Source: Nothopassalora personata (Eukaryota > Ascomycota > Dothideomycetes > Mycosphaerellales > Mycosphaerellaceae). From it: a DNA stretch of 64,000 nucleotides. Under the pieces are notes generated by a model that ran no database searches, was not told where the DNA came from, and was given only the letters and a program-made list of their open reading frames with translations. Shown here piece after piece: positions 39,779 through 53,300 of the stretch. Where the stretch lies: positions 1,860,001-1,924,000 of the forward strand of contig CM066296.1 in the NCBI GenBank assembly GCA_033816765.1, read 5' to 3'. A program made the position numbers and the translations under genes. Numbering within the stretch: the first letter of the stretch is position 1; each line of letters begins with the position of its first letter.

Positions 39779-40969
39779 TTTTCTGCAAGCCCTTCGAATC
39801 AGGCAAATCTTTCACGTCTAAAGTGCGAGCAAGAGAAAATGGCTGTAGCACAAGAGGTGAAGTCAACTCACAGGAGGAGATGTAGCCTCCTTCTCCACTC
39901 GGGCCTCGAAGTCTAATGTGCTGGTTTGATTAGGGCCTGACTATTTCAGGCCCCATAAGTCATGGATGCTCCAGCTTGACGGACAAGCAACATTCGCAAG
40001 CTGGAGATGCGCCCTGGGTTCGAGCTGATAGACTTGCTGCCGTGAATGCATCGTGGTTCGTGAGGATCATGTACTCGCGTCCACGAAGCAGCAAATGCCA
40101 TGTTTCCACCCGCGACAAAGGGCAGCAAGTCCGGTCCATGGTATACAAATTGTGCAAGAGTGGGAGGTGGGTTGAAGTGGAGTTGTCAAGGTTCAGGTCC
40201 TGCCTCGGAGGTGAGATGAGACGGACTCGTGGAGCTCGGGACATCCTTGTCAGGATTCCGAAGCCGAAACTGTCTTCCGAAGAGCCGAGAGGCTAGATCC
40301 GAGCACGAGCCGACAGTGAGGTATCATCATATCTAGACCGATGTGGTGAAGACAAGACATTCTCCCGGCTGATGGATCGCACTTCAGCAGAGATCGAGCT
40401 GCCTGTGTGCAGGTATATACATTGTCAGGCACTGGTTCAACGGGGTATGTGGTGATAGAATATGAACCCTCCCGTACGAAGTTGCTGATCTCGAACAGAA
40501 ATCAGCGAATTGTCGCTTCGAAGACCGGGGCATGCAAAATACCAGACAGGCTGGATTCGCCCTGTATACTGCAAAGCGTCAGCCCCTTGCAAACAACATT
40601 TATCCCGATGGCTGCGTTGGAAAGGGACACACCTTCACCCTTCTGATCGCTTCGTTCACCATTCCCTCTACCTTCGCGAAGCATGTGCGTGAGAGCCCTG
40701 AAAGACTTCTGGTCATGTCACTCTGCGCATCCGACTAGACAGTAGGCTGCTCCCATCCGCGAAGGACAGCACGTGGCTCAGAGTTGTATTTGTTGTCGTT
40801 CACGACGATTGCCTTACTAGTATGGAGGATATATCATACTGATTGAGCTGGGATATCGCAGCAGACACAAAATCGCCGTCGCTATGCGTTTATCGAAAAA
40901 GTTTCCTGCAGGTGAATGTCAGCATCCAGTCCCAACCTGGAACTGCCACAGGTACCTACCTCAACGTCC
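39779..40969. other. Intergenic between esterase and MDM35 homologue, no gene seen
   Basis: Base composition is normal and there are only short overlapping frames without motifs or splice structure. It contains the esterase promoter and the 3' region of the MDM35 homologue. I see no RNA gene. Confidence 0.45.
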
Positions 40970-41412
40970 TCAGCTGGGCTTCATATACTGCGCATCGTTC
41001 TCTTTGTTGTCAGCTCTTGCTTCGTCGAGCATCGTATCTATGCCTCGCTCCTTCAGCGCTCTCTAAAGACATCGTCAGTACTTCTCATACATCTCGTGGC
41101 TGCACCATGAATTTGCTATAATTCGCATGATCCACGATCGTAAACTCACGCTAAGACACGTCTTGTATTGGCGGAAGAGAGGCTCGCACTCATCGTTCTT
41201 GGCGGTGCCTCGCAGGTACTTCTCGCTGTACCATTTAAGAAAGCAGTTATCGTATCGTCTAGTGATAGTCAGTGCAATATTCCTGGAGTTGCTACAAATG
41301 TGGCGGATGGGGAGTTGTGGCGGAAATCGTTCTTGATACTGTGATGCGTTATGTCGATGAACATGACTTACTCTTTTACATCATTGCATTCGGGCGCTAG
41401 AGAAGCAGACAT
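40970..41412 (-). CDS. MDM35: MDM35/TRIAP1 homologue, mitochondrial intermembrane-space twin CX9C protein, 3 exons
   Basis: Exons are 41412-41372, 41258-41150 and 41062-40970, with GTAAGT and GTGAGT donors, CTAG and TTTAG acceptors, and introns of 113 and 87 nt. The product is 80 residues beginning MSASLAPECNDVKERYDNCF. Cysteines at 9/19 and 38/48 form two CX9C pairs, the substrate pattern of the Mia40 import pathway. Mdm35 partners Ups1/Ups2 (PRELI-like) proteins in moving phosphatidic acid and phosphatidylserine between mitochondrial membranes. The sequence through FLKWYSEKYLRG and CLSRALKERGID is characteristic of the family. It marks the right edge of the gene island, 150 bp before RIPped DNA. 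Confidence 0.93.
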
Positions 41413-41560
41413 GATGACCTTGCATGCATAAGACAATGGAGAAGGAAAGTTGATGCACGAAGACGGAGATGGGGCTGTGGACGTGATCAGCCCAGGGTCT
41501 ACGGGCACCGCCCTCGGACACCACCCTCCGGATAAGTGATTACTAAGCGAAATTCCAGCA
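41413..41560. promoter_or_regulatory. Upstream region of the MDM35 homologue, abutting RIPped DNA
   Basis: About 150 bp of normal sequence separate the start codon from TpA-rich repeat DNA. No specific motif is recognised. Confidence 0.35.
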
Positions 41561-43880
41561 TCTATTTTCTTAATCTATAATAGCAACTTTGAAACATTAA
41601 TACAATATATCTTATACTATAGCTACCTATATAACCTACTTACTAAAGCGTTAAGGAACCTTAATCTTATTACTTTAAGAATTTTAATATATTATAGTAA
41701 TATCTAGTTATGTTATACTAGTAATAATATTACTATCTATATTATATAGAGGAGACGCAATACGTACGTTTCTAGCCTTTCTTCTACCTCTAGTAGTAAT
41801 ATAACTACTACGCTTACTATATATAAGGGGATTATGTAATAGGCTTAGGTTACGTAATATTAGTAAAGGGTTATATATCCGTACTATCCTCGGTCGCTAA
41901 CCGCGGACACTGTACCTTTTAATTAGATTAGGTAAGGTATAAAGTATAGGATATTACTCTTATAGGTAGCGTAGTCTATACGGTACCTACTAGGAAAGCT
42001 TACGCCTAAGTTATAGTCTGCTATCGTTAGGTACTATAGTATCCCTATTACTAGGGGAGAACTAGTAGTCCTAGCTTCGTATATCGAGAGTACTAAGTAC
42101 TAAAGTAGTAGTAGAGGGTATAACCGCGAGTAGTATAGCTATTATAAGCGTAAAGCTAAGAGTAGATATAAGCGGGGTAATCGTCTAAAGTAGTAGAAGT
42201 TAAGTTAAGTACCGAGTACCTTAGATATAAGTTAGTAGCGAGACGCCGGTAGCTTATCTAAGACTAGTTAGAAGTTAAAGGTAAAATACTACGGCTACGG
42301 TAAGAAGGGTTATATTAGAATATAGTACCTAAATAGATACCTATAGAAAGACGGTAACGTATAAGCGGTTTATAGGCTAGAGACTATAGAGGCTTTAACT
42401 AAGAAGGGTATATAGGGAAAGGATAGAGGACTAGGTAAGGGTTACTCCTAAGTCCGGGTTCCTATATAGACCCCTTAAGATAAGTTAATACGAGTCTAGC
42501 GCGTTACTTACGAGGCGTAGTCGAGACGCGTAATAGCTTTTACGAGGCTACGTTTCTCCTAGATAATAGCGTAGATCTAAGCTTAGTATTATTATAAGGA
42601 CTATAAGGGTTATATTGTAATATATAGTACGTCTATAATCTTCTAATCGTAGATAAGCTAAAGCTTACCTTCTTCTATAGACGCTATACGCGTTACTTAG
42701 TGTACGTATATACGTTACGGACGGCTTACTAAGCCGGGTATAGCCGTATATATATAAGGGTTAGCTATAGGCTACCCTTATAACTACCTCCCCTCCTAGG
42801 ATAAGCTACCCTTAGCTTACGGCTTTAGGAGGTTTCTATATAGTTAGTCTATATACTTCTCGTAGGTTCCGTTACTATATAATTTATCTATATATTACGT
42901 ACGTATTATTATTAGGGTATAGGTAGTTAAAGTTATAGTTATCTAGTTAACTAACTCGAGGGTTTAAGAAGTATACCCTCTTCCCCCTTTTTCTTCTTCT
43001 TACTCGTACTACGTTCTCGTAGCGTATTATACTAGTACTACTAGCGACTTACTAGCTCCTCGCTAGCTCCTATCTAGCGACTCGCTAGTACTACTATAGC
43101 TTCTAAAGAAGCTATTTAAGACTAACTATATTAGGAGGCCCTTATAGGTAGTCTATTAGTACTACTAATACTATTACTAGTACTACTATAGATATCTAGC
43201 GCACTTAGCGTACTAGATACGCTAGTAAAGCGTAAGTTTAGCGCGTTAGGGCCGTAGACCCCTAAGTTATTACTAGCTAAGCGTCTAGGTATAGATATTA
43301 AGATATACCTACGCTACCTCCTATACTTTATACGTAGTAAGTATTCGCTACGCTTACCGCTTACGATACGCTTACTAACCGTATAGTAGACGAGCTAGAT
43401 ACAAATAATAGTATTACTACCGGCGAGCTACTTAAGACGTATAGGCGCTATAGAACTAGTAGGTACCCGTACGTAAGTAATACTAGCGTCTCTATTACGT
43501 AGCTAGTAGCTCGCCTAAGTACTACGCGCGCCTAGCACGACGTGCTTATCCGCGAGCTTAGTAATCCTCCTACCTAGGAGGAGTAGGATGCTCTAGACGA
43601 GTAGTACCGCCTATACGCCGACCTAGGCGAGTAGATTCTAGGTATAAGTACTATACCTCGTGAGCGCTCCGTACGCTTACCGTATACGCTATACTATCGC
43701 TCTTTATATAAATCGGCTAACCTCCTCCTAGGGTAAGAGGTAGTATAATGCCTATAAGAATAAACGTATAGGCGAGACCCGCGTATACTTTACCGGCGCC
43801 TCCTCTACTACTACCCCTACCTCCGCCGCCGCTACTACGTCCGTAGTTCTATAGTAAGAGTAGAATAGAGCCCTTAATAG
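41561..43880 (+). mobile_element. RIPped retroelement remnant with Gag zinc-knuckle relic
   Basis: The DNA is TpA-rich. At 42287-42331 the plus strand reads YYGYGKKGYIRI with Tyr where Cys/His are expected (TGC and CAT changed to TAC and TAT). It is a RIPped CCHC knuckle C-x2-C-x4-H-x4-C of a Gag nucleocapsid. The remainder (42500-43880) has no recognisable domain. Element borders were not found. Confidence 0.45.
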
Positions 43881-44249
43881 TATTAACAACTAATAGGTTA
43901 TGTTAACCTTAGGTTTAGAGGGGGTCCCTTAGGTCCAACTTGCCCTAATTTCATTTAGGTTTAATTAGACATTTAGGTAAGCTAGTAGGACCTAGTATAG
44001 CTGTTAAGATATATACTACGCAGTTAAGCATTGTAAGCGTAGCATTAAGGCAACAATTCAATTTATACCTCGCGAGTAGAGGGTATAGGGGTTTAGGGTC
44101 CGCCAATTCTCTTGTTTTATCTAGCTACTACGCTGCTCGTCACGTGACCTGATTTCCCGGTCCCGGGACCGGTAAATACTCCTGCTTACGTAAGTACCGC
44201 TCCATACCACTACAACTCGGACAGGCCTACATAGGGTGGTTAGTAGACA
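43881..44249 (+). repeat. LTR1
   Basis: 369 bp, TATTAAC...GTAGACA (TG start changed to TA). It contains the E-box palindrome GTCACGTGAC followed by a one-mismatch copy of the 26-bp palindrome at 44152-44177. Confidence 0.85.
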
Positions 44250-47200
44250 TTATTTTAGTAGTTAATAAGGGGGGTTGTTAAGTATACACCCGGTAGCGTA
44301 TTAGCATCCAGTTTATAAGGTTAAAATCACGGTTTAAGGTCTAAGGTTTACGGTTAAGGTTATTACTTAAGGTTAAGGTTTAAGGTTAAGGTTTACGGTT
44401 AAGGTCGACTAAGGTCGAAAACACTTAAGGTCTAAGGTATTTAGTAACAATCACGGTCACAAGGTCCTATTAAGTAATAACTAGTATTAGCACATTCTAA
44501 AGTAAGCACTACGTAACAATAGATACGGCTACATTACTAGAAAAACTTAGCACCTTTACCGACATAGGTAGAGGCTACAAATAGCCTATAAACCCTACGA
44601 AAATAGAAGGGGTCTATAGGGATTCTATCCCTTATAAGGGGATAGAGGAATCGGAGGAAGGGGAAACACCTAAATCTAGTAAAGAAGGGAGAAGCGGAAC
44701 TAGCGCCGCTAAATTAGGTATAGGTGTAGGAACGAATAGTACAATTAGAATAGATGCTATAACTACCCTCTTTAGACGATTAGCAGTAGTAATGGAAAAC
44801 GCTAGCCCTCGCTTTCTACCTCTAGGAGGTGCTAAGAATCCGTTCTTTAATGGTACTAATGCTACTAAGTTCTAGGAGCGGTTTAGCAACCTAATAGACT
44901 AGTATCCGCCTCGGGTATCTATTAAGAAGGATGATTTCTAGGGTAGGTTTAAGCGCAATTGCGAAACTACTATCCGGCGCGTAGTTATAAGGCTACCTAG
45001 GTAGCTTACTAACAAGGCACGTTTTAGGAGGGCGTTCTTATTAGAGTTCTTAAGGTTTAACGCCTACTCGATGTTAGAGAGTCGGGAATATCTTAAGGAG
45101 ATTATTAGGGCGTAGTAAGGTAAGAGGCCTAAAGAACATGATGTAAAGGAATTTATCCGCCTATTTGTATCCTTAAGTAACCTAATTAAACCTAAGAATT
45201 TAGATAATAGCTCCCGGAGTCGCCTCCTCCTTTAGGGATTACTAGAGGGAGTCGCGAAAGCGGTCTATAAGGCTTACGGGCTTTACCTAAAGCAACCTGA
45301 GAAGTTTAGGGACTTTTAGAGGATCCTCGATAAAGCTGCTAGCATCGTAGATAGTAAGGAGGGATAGAAAGCTATATATATAGATTTCCCTCTTACTTTA
45401 CCTTAGCTATACCGCTTAGTCATAAAGTAAATGCCGCGTCTTAAGCCTAAGATTAACACGCTTAAGAAGGCCACCTCTAGGACTATTATTAATAATGACC
45501 TAATCTAGAAGGTAGCTAAGATAAGTATACGTGCATACTAGCGCGGTCGCGTCGCGGACGCGGATACCTTCTACCCGAGCGAGAATTAACGCTCTATATA
45601 ACTGGAGAGGCACGACCTAGACACTAAACTATAGGTTTACGTAATGTAGCGTCCCCTATCGTAGAATCGCGAACAGTCTAAAGCGATAGATAGTTATTAC
45701 TATAACTGTAGTAGTTCGAAACACTAGGCTAGTAATTATAGGGCGATAAGGTCCTTAATATCCCGGGGCTACGTATACCTCGCCCCAAATAACTAGTAGT
45801 ATCTAGGGAAAGAAGGCGATCTACGTCCTACTAAGTTCAACTTTCGGAGGGACTATAGTAAACCGAAACTACTCTACATGCTCCCTCTACTCGAAGAACA
45901 TTATAGACCGATCGAGTTTAATAACTAGTATAAGATTCCCGCACTACGTAAGTAATAGATAGGTAGGGACTACACTAGGGTAACTAAGGTTACGCCTCCT
46001 AATTATTCTAAGCCCCCTCCTAACTTTAGGCATTTAATGGAGTATAGCCCTTAGGACGTACGGTCTAGCTAAACGGAGAAGGCTACTAGGATATATTAGG
46101 TCTTATTCGGAGAAAGTGAAGCGGAGTAGGCGATCGACTTAAGCGAGCTTAACGAGGTATCTACCTATCCTATGTAGTCTAACAAAGTGAAAGGGAAGGC
46201 ACCCGTAGGCATTCTAAAGAATCCGCACCCGAAGACCCGGTCCTTAGCCTAGGATCTACGAGCCCGAGCTAAGGCTACTAAGAAAGTTCGCCTATAATTA
46301 GAATAGGAGATCCGGTAAGCTAAGATTGACTAGTAGGAGGTTGAAATAATTAAAGAAGTTAGTACTTAAATAAGGGAAACTTAATTATTAGCTAAATCCG
46401 GGGTAACCCTAGGAAGGGGAAATAATGCCTAAGTAAATAGACTAGGGAACGATACTAATAAAGAACTGCCTAAGGATATGCCTATTAGTCCCGTGAACGC
46501 CCCCTTCGCATAAAGAAAGCGTATATAGAATGCTAAGACTATAAGGATTAATAACTACGTCCGACAATATAGTTTAGCTAGTAATAGCCCGGTTATAAAG
46601 GAAGAGGGTATTATCTACTAGATTAATTAGATCCTCTAGACAACGTTTCCTAATGTAAACGCCTAAGATTAGTTTTAATATAGTCGCTAGTTCGAGGCTA
46701 CCCTCTTCGGTCGCGTTACTAACACCCCCGCTCTTTAGGAGAAGCTCGCTATAGTGCGACGTCTTATAGGAAAGGACCCTAAGGTTTGCACTAGACAAGT
46801 AGTCACCTATAAAGATAAACCTAAGTATAATAAGGAGGTCTTCCGCGAAGATAGTTAGGCCTAGTATGTTGGAGTGTATTCAACTATGCTTTACTCTAAA
46901 GGAGCGGTCCCTGCTACTAAGCTCTATAAGGACGTTAAGAAAATTGGGCTCTCTAGTGTCCTTAACAACTTTGCTATAGTCCCTAGTCCTTAGGTAGTAG
47001 CGGAGTTTAGGATAAATAAGAACTAGATTAGGTACCTAATTAATGAGGGTTCCGAGGTAAATATTATCAGCTAGAGGAACGCTTATAGGTTTAGGTTACT
47101 AGTAATGTCGAGTGCTTAGCTTACCTTTCGAGGTACTAGAGGGCGGGCCTAGTTTAAAGGTGTTGTAGGCAATTTAGATATTTAGGTATTTAGGGTTTAC

Positions 47201-49974
47201 TACTAAGTAGACATGTTTATCTCCTCGGATCTAAACTTACTAACAATCCTAGGACGTCCGTAGGCCCGTAAGGTGCGGCTTACTAGCCGTAACTGCGATG
47301 ATAGTTTATAGGAGGGGACTATTACTAGCCGTAAAGGTAAAAGGGTTATGTTTACTACCCTAGTTAGCTCGGATAGGTATAAGACCCTTTAAGAACTGTT
47401 AAAAGCGTCGGGAAATGGAAGGGTAGGTTAAGTTACGGCGCTTAACCTACCGACTTGCTAAAGCCGGATTTAATAAAATCGGTAAGGTTCTCGCACTATC
47501 TCGGAGAAACCTCGGACTTTAATTTACCGGTCCCGGGACCGGTAAATAGCTATAGTAAGGAAAACGGATACGACTACAACACGACGTATCTATAGGAATC
47601 CGGCAAGGCTCTAATACCTAGTAACTATTTAGCTCACTTATTAGGATTGCTTAGGACTGCTAGAGTAAAGGAACGAGTTATAGAAATTAGAATAGGCGCG
47701 TTTAAGGGAGATTCTATTACTAACGTTTATTTAGTTTAAGGGGATTGGCCCTCCGAGATCCTAAGGCAATCTACATTAAATGCTTAGGTACGGCAGTAAT
47801 AAGTAGGCTAACATATAGCTAATATTAGGATGCCGTAGGTCTTCACGATGTATAAGCGTAAGGCGGATAAGAAGAAGCTAGTAGACGCGAGCGTTCACGA
47901 ACGCCTAGAATTACGAGTTAAGGGAGATATAGAATAGAAGCGTAGGGCACTATACCTAGAATCTAAGATGCCTAAAGGACAAGGTCCGTTTAACGGGAAG
48001 TACTTAACTAAGAAATTCTTAAGTATTAAGCGAGGTAGCCGGATCACTCTAGAACGACTTACCTTAATTAAGGTTAGCATTAAGCTATTACTAATAGAAA
48101 GGGCCTTATTCGATAAGATGCTCTATAACCGGGAGGCAGTCCTCGCTTAGGATTTTAGTTATATAAGGTAAATTAGGCACGACGTTATGCCACCTTAGAA
48201 GATTAACACGGTCCCTTATAGGCTATAGTAGGCACGTCCTATCCGATTGCACCTAAGTCCTAGGGCGATCGTTAAACGCATAATTAGAGCCCGGATTAAG
48301 AACAACATCCTAGAATACTTATAAGGGGCATATTCCAATAGCTAGTTCCTAGTCGTAAAGAAGATTAATGCCTCTAGAAGCGATGTACTATATCGGTTAA
48401 TTAACTTAGCTATACTCCTAAATAAGGTTACTATACGCGATGCTAACATTCCACCGGATACGGATAGCTTCTTAGAGGATTTTGCCGGGTGCCGAGTCGC
48501 TTCACTTATAGACCTATTTTTAGGTTATAATTAGATTACTTTAGATAAGTCCTACCGGGACTTAATAGCCTTTATGACCCCTCTTAGCCTAGTACGTAAC
48601 ACGACTCTACCTTAAGGAGCTACTAATTCAGTTACTTAGTTCGTACGTGCGGTAATAAAGATTCTACTTAATTATATCTCGCATCGAGCGAAGCCGTTTC
48701 TCGATAAAATCGGTATTAAGGGACTAACTAAGGACTATAGGAATGCCGAAGTAGAGCCTAGGTTAAGGAAATAGGTCGTTAAGCACATCGTTTCCCTAGA
48801 TCTAGTTCTTACTAACCTAGAAAGAGCTAGTGCGGTAGTTACTAGAGGTAAATCCTAATAGTTATACAAAAAGCTTAAGATTGTTAGGTACGTTACTAGC
48901 CCGGATAGTCGCTATCCTAACCTAAAGGTTATAGCTAAGATCCTAGATTAGCCTACGCCTACCTATATTAAGGAGGTCCGCACCTATATAGGGCTATGTG
49001 TATACTTCCGGATATAGATTCCCTAGTTCGTTATTATCGCTCGACTAATGTACAAACTACTAAAGAAGGACGCCGAGTTTACCTAGATAGAAAATGAGCA
49101 GTTCTTAAAAGAAGAGGTTACTAGATACCTTATATAGGCTCTAGCCTTAGTTACCCTCTACTACTTACCTAGTGCTAGGTCTATCTTTATCTTAGTTAAT
49201 GCTAGCGGTACTAGATAGGGATATATCGTTTCTTAAGAATTAATAGACAGTACCCGACGGCGTTACCCGGTGCGGTATAAGAGTAGAATCTAGAACGCGT
49301 TAGAATCTAGATATAATACTAGTAAGCGGGAATGCCTTAGGGTCCTTAAGGGGCTTAAGAAGATCTAGAGATATATTACTAGCGTTAATTTTGTCCTTAA
49401 GATTAATGCTAAGACACTTGTATAGCAACTTAACCGGCCGGCTTCGGACCTGCCTGACTCGGCAATAGCCCGGTGGGTCGCATAGATTAGGCTATTCACA
49501 TTCGAAGTGAAGCACGTTACGGGAGCTAGGTATACTAGCCTAGATGCCCTATCTCGTAGGCCCTCTACACCTTAGGAACCTAGGGAAGCTAACGAAGACG
49601 AAGTCGACTAGATGATTAATAATAAGCTATTCGGGTACCCGGAGCCGGTCGACACCTACCTAGTTGAAATCTAGAAAACACGACATCTCGGGGACTAATA
49701 TTCTAAGAACTCTTAGCAACTTGCTTAGGTTATAGAAACTAGGACCCGGCCCGATAGTATTACCCGTACTAAGTACCGGCGGCTAGTAAAGAAGAGCGTT
49801 AACTTCTTTATCCGGGATCAATTACTATTCTTCTAGAAGTGCCGAGGAGTACCGTTATAACTTATAATTAACGATAATAAGGCTTAGAAGGAGATCGTTA
49901 TAGAATACTATAAAAGACACGGTTATCGTAGCGCTAAGGTTGTATATAACCTTATTTCTAATCGGTATTACTAG
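44250..49974 (+). pseudogene. Truncated gag-pol of the first copy
   Basis: The leader has GGTTAA-type tandem repeats (about 44330-44430). Gag starts near 44610 with a CCHC knuckle relic near 45695. Protease-like sequence (VNIIS-x-RNAYRFRL, LGRPxAR) lies near 47060-47280. Then come RT, RNase H (near 49320-49560, ending SLDALSRRP) and the first part of integrase, where it meets LTR2. TAG/TAA stops are numerous. The 26-bp palindrome sits at 47522-47547. Confidence 0.7.
47522..47547. repeat. 26-bp perfect palindrome, copy in the first gag-pol
   Basis: ATTTACCGGTCCC followed by its exact reverse complement. Identical copies are at 53655-53680 and 57506-57531; near-copies lie in all three LTRs. 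Confidence 0.8.
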
Positions 49975-50343
49975 TATTAACGACTAATTGGTTATGTTAA
50001 CCTTAGGTTTAGAGGGAGGGTTCCTTAGGTCCAACTTGCCCCTATTTCATTTAGGTTTAATTGGACATTTAGGTGAGCCAGCGGGACTAGTATAGCTGTT
50101 AAGATATATACTACGCAGTTAAGTATTATAAGCGTAGCATTAAGGTAACAATTCAATTTATACCTCTCGAGTAGAGGGTATAGGGGTTTAGGTCCGCCAA
50201 TCCTCTTGTTTTATCCGGCTACTACGCTGCTCGTCACGTGACCTAATTTCACGGTCCCGGGACCGGCAAATACCTCTGCTTACATAAGCGCCGCTCCACA
50301 CTACTACAACTTAGACAGGCCTACATAGGGTGGTTAGTAGACA
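49975..50343 (+). repeat. LTR2
   Basis: 369 bp. It diverges from LTR1 and LTR3 at several positions where those two agree (for example GGGAGGGTTCC near its start). The degenerate 26-bp palindrome lies at 50246-50271. Confidence 0.85.
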
Positions 50344-53300
50344 TTATTTTAGTAGTTAATGAGGGGGGGTATTAAGTGTACACCCGGTAGCGTATTAGTA
50401 TCCAGTTTATAAGGTTAAAATCACGGTTCAAGGTCTAAGGTTCACGGTTAAGGTTATTACTTAAGGTTAAGGTTCAAGGTTAAGGTTTAAGATTAAGGTT
50501 CAAGGTTAAGGTTTAAGGTTAAGGTTTACGGTTAAGGTCGACTAAGGTCGAAAACACTCAAGGTCTAAGGTATTTAGCAACAATTACGGTCATAAGGTCC
50601 TATTAAGTAATAACTAGTATTAGCACATTCTAAAGTAAGCACTACGTAACAATAGATACGGGTACATTACTAGAAAAACTTAGCACCTTTGCCGACATAG
50701 ACAGGGGCTACGAACAGCCTATAAACTCTACGAAAATGGAAGGGGTCTATAGGGATTCTGTCCCTTATAAGGGGATAGAGGAATCGGAGGAAGGGGAAAC
50801 ACCTAAATCTAGTAAAGAAGGGAGAAGCGGAACTAGCGCCGCTAAATTAGGTATAGGTGTAGGAACGAACAGCACAATTAGAATAGATACTATAACTGCC
50901 CTCTTTAGACGATTAGCAGTAGTAATAGAAAACGCTAGCCCTCGCTTCCTACCTCTAGGAGGTGCTAAGAATCCGTTCTTTAATGGCACTAATGCTACTA
51001 AGTTCTAGGAGCGGTTTAGCGACCTAATAGACTAGTACCCGCCTCGGGCATCTATTAAGAAGGATGATTTCTAGGGCAGGTTTAAGCGCAATTGCGAAAC
51101 TACTATCCGGCGCGTAGTTATAAGGCTGCCTAGGTGGCTTACTAACAAGGCACGTTTTAGGAGGGCGTTCTTATTAGAGTTCTTAAGGTTTAACGCCTAC
51201 TCGATGTTAGGAAGTCGGGAATATCTTAAGGAGATTATTAGGGCGTAGTAAGGTAAGAGGCCTAAAGAACAAGATGTGAAGGAATTTATCCGCCTATTTG
51301 TATCCTTAAGTAACCTAATTGAACCTAAGGATTTGGATAATAGCTCCCGGAGTCGCCTTCTCCTTTAGGGATTGCTAGAGGCAGTCGCGAAAGCGGTCTA
51401 CAAGGCTTACGGGCTTTACCCGAAGTAACCTAAGAAGTTTAGGGACTTTTAGAGGATTCTCGACGAAGCTACTAGCATCGTAGATAGTAAGGAGGGATAG
51501 AAAGCTATACATATAGATTTCCCTCTTACTTTGCCTTAGCTACACCGCTTAGTCGTAAAGCAAATACCGCGCCTTAAGCCTAAGATTAACACGCTTAAGA
51601 AGGCTACCTCTAGGACTATTGTTAATAATAACCTAATCTAGAAGGTAGCTAAAATGAGTATACGTGTATACTAGCGCGGTCGCGTCGCGGACGCGGGTGC
51701 CTTCTACCAGAGCGAGAATTAACGCTCTATGTAACCGGAGAGGCACGACCTAGATACTAAACTATAGGTTTACGTAATGTAGCGTCCCCTATTGTAGAAT
51801 CGCGAACAGTCCAAAGCGATAGATGGTTGTTACTATAACTGTAGTAGTTCGAAGCACTAGGCTAGCAATTATAGGGCGATAAGGTCCTTAATATCCCGGG
51901 GCTACGTATACCTCGCCCCAAATAACTAGTAGTATCTAGGGAAAGAAGGCGATCCACGTCCTACTAAGTTCAACTTTCGGAGGGACTATAGTAAACCGAA
52001 ACTGCTCTATATGCTCCCTCTACTCGAAGAACATTATAGGCCGATCGAGTTTAATAACTAGTATAAGATTCCCGTACTACGTAAGTAATGGATAGGTAGA
52101 GACTACACTAGGGTAATAAAGGTCACGCCTCCTAATCATTCTAAGCCCCCTCCTAACTTTAGGCATTTAATGGAGTATAGCCCTTAGGACGCACGGTCTA
52201 GCTAAACGGAGAAGGCTACTAGGACATATTAGGTCTTATTCGGAGAAAGTGAAGCGGAGTAGGCGATCGACTTAGGCGAACTTAACGAGGTATCTACCTA
52301 TCCTATGTAGTCTAACAAAGTGAAAGGGAAGGCACCCGTAGGCATTCTAAAGAATCCGCACCCGAGGACCCGGTCCTTAGCCTAGGATCTACGAGCCCGA
52401 GCTAAGGCTACTAAGAAAGTTCGCCTACAATTAGAATAGGAGATCCGGTAAGCTAAGATTAAGTAGTAGGAGGTTGAAATAATTAATGAAGTCAGTAGTT
52501 AAATAAGCGAAACTTAATCATTAGCTAAATCCGGGGTAACCCTAGGAAGGGGAAATGATGCCTAAGTAGACAGATTAGGGAACGATGCTAATAAAGAACT
52601 GCCTAAGGATATGCCTATTAGGCCCGTGAACGCCCCCTTCGCATAAAGGAAGCGTATGTAGAATGCCAAGACTATAAGGATTAATAACTACGTCCGACAA
52701 TATAGTTTAGCTAGTAATAGCCCGGTTATAAAGGAAGAGGGTATTATCTACTAGATTAATTAGATCCTCTAGACAACGTTTCCTAATGTAAACGCCTAAG
52801 ATTAGTTTTAATATAGTCGCTAGTTCGAGGCTACCCTCTTCGGTCGCGTTACTAACACCCCCGCTCTTTAGGAGAAGCTCGCTATAGTGCGACGTCTTAT
52901 AGGAAAGGACCCTAAGGTTTGCACTAGACAAGTAGTCACCTATAAAGATAAACCTAAGTATAATAAGGAGGTCTTCCGCGAAGATAGTTAGGCCTAGTAT
53001 GTTGGAGTGTATTCAACTATGCTTTACTCTAAAGGAGCGGTCCCTGCTACTAAGCTCTATAAGGACGTTAAGAAAATTGGGCTCTCTAGTGTCCTTAACA
53101 ACTTTGCTATAGTCCCTAGTCCTTAGGTAGTAGCGGAGTTTAGGATAAATAAGAACTAGATTAGGTACCTAATTAATGAGGGTTCCGAGGTGAATATCAT
53201 CGGCTAGAGGAACGCTTATAGATTTAGGTTACCGGTAATGTCGAGTACTTAGCTTACCTTTCGAGGTGCTAGAGGGCGGGCCCAGTTTAAAGGTGTTATA

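Noticed and set aside
39960..40738. Several 60-100 codon frames on both strands in the esterase-MDM35 interval
   Set aside because: They overlap each other, lack motifs and splice structure, and fit chance frames in GC-balanced DNA.
44330..44430. Interstitial telomere repeats
   Set aside because: Units are GGTTAA/AAGGTT-like, not TTAGGG, and lie at the same leader position in both element copies.
46574..52931. Identical 74-codon minus-strand frames at 46574-46798 and 52707-52931
   Set aside because: They are antisense frames within the duplicated gag-pol copies; identity reflects the repeat, not a gene.
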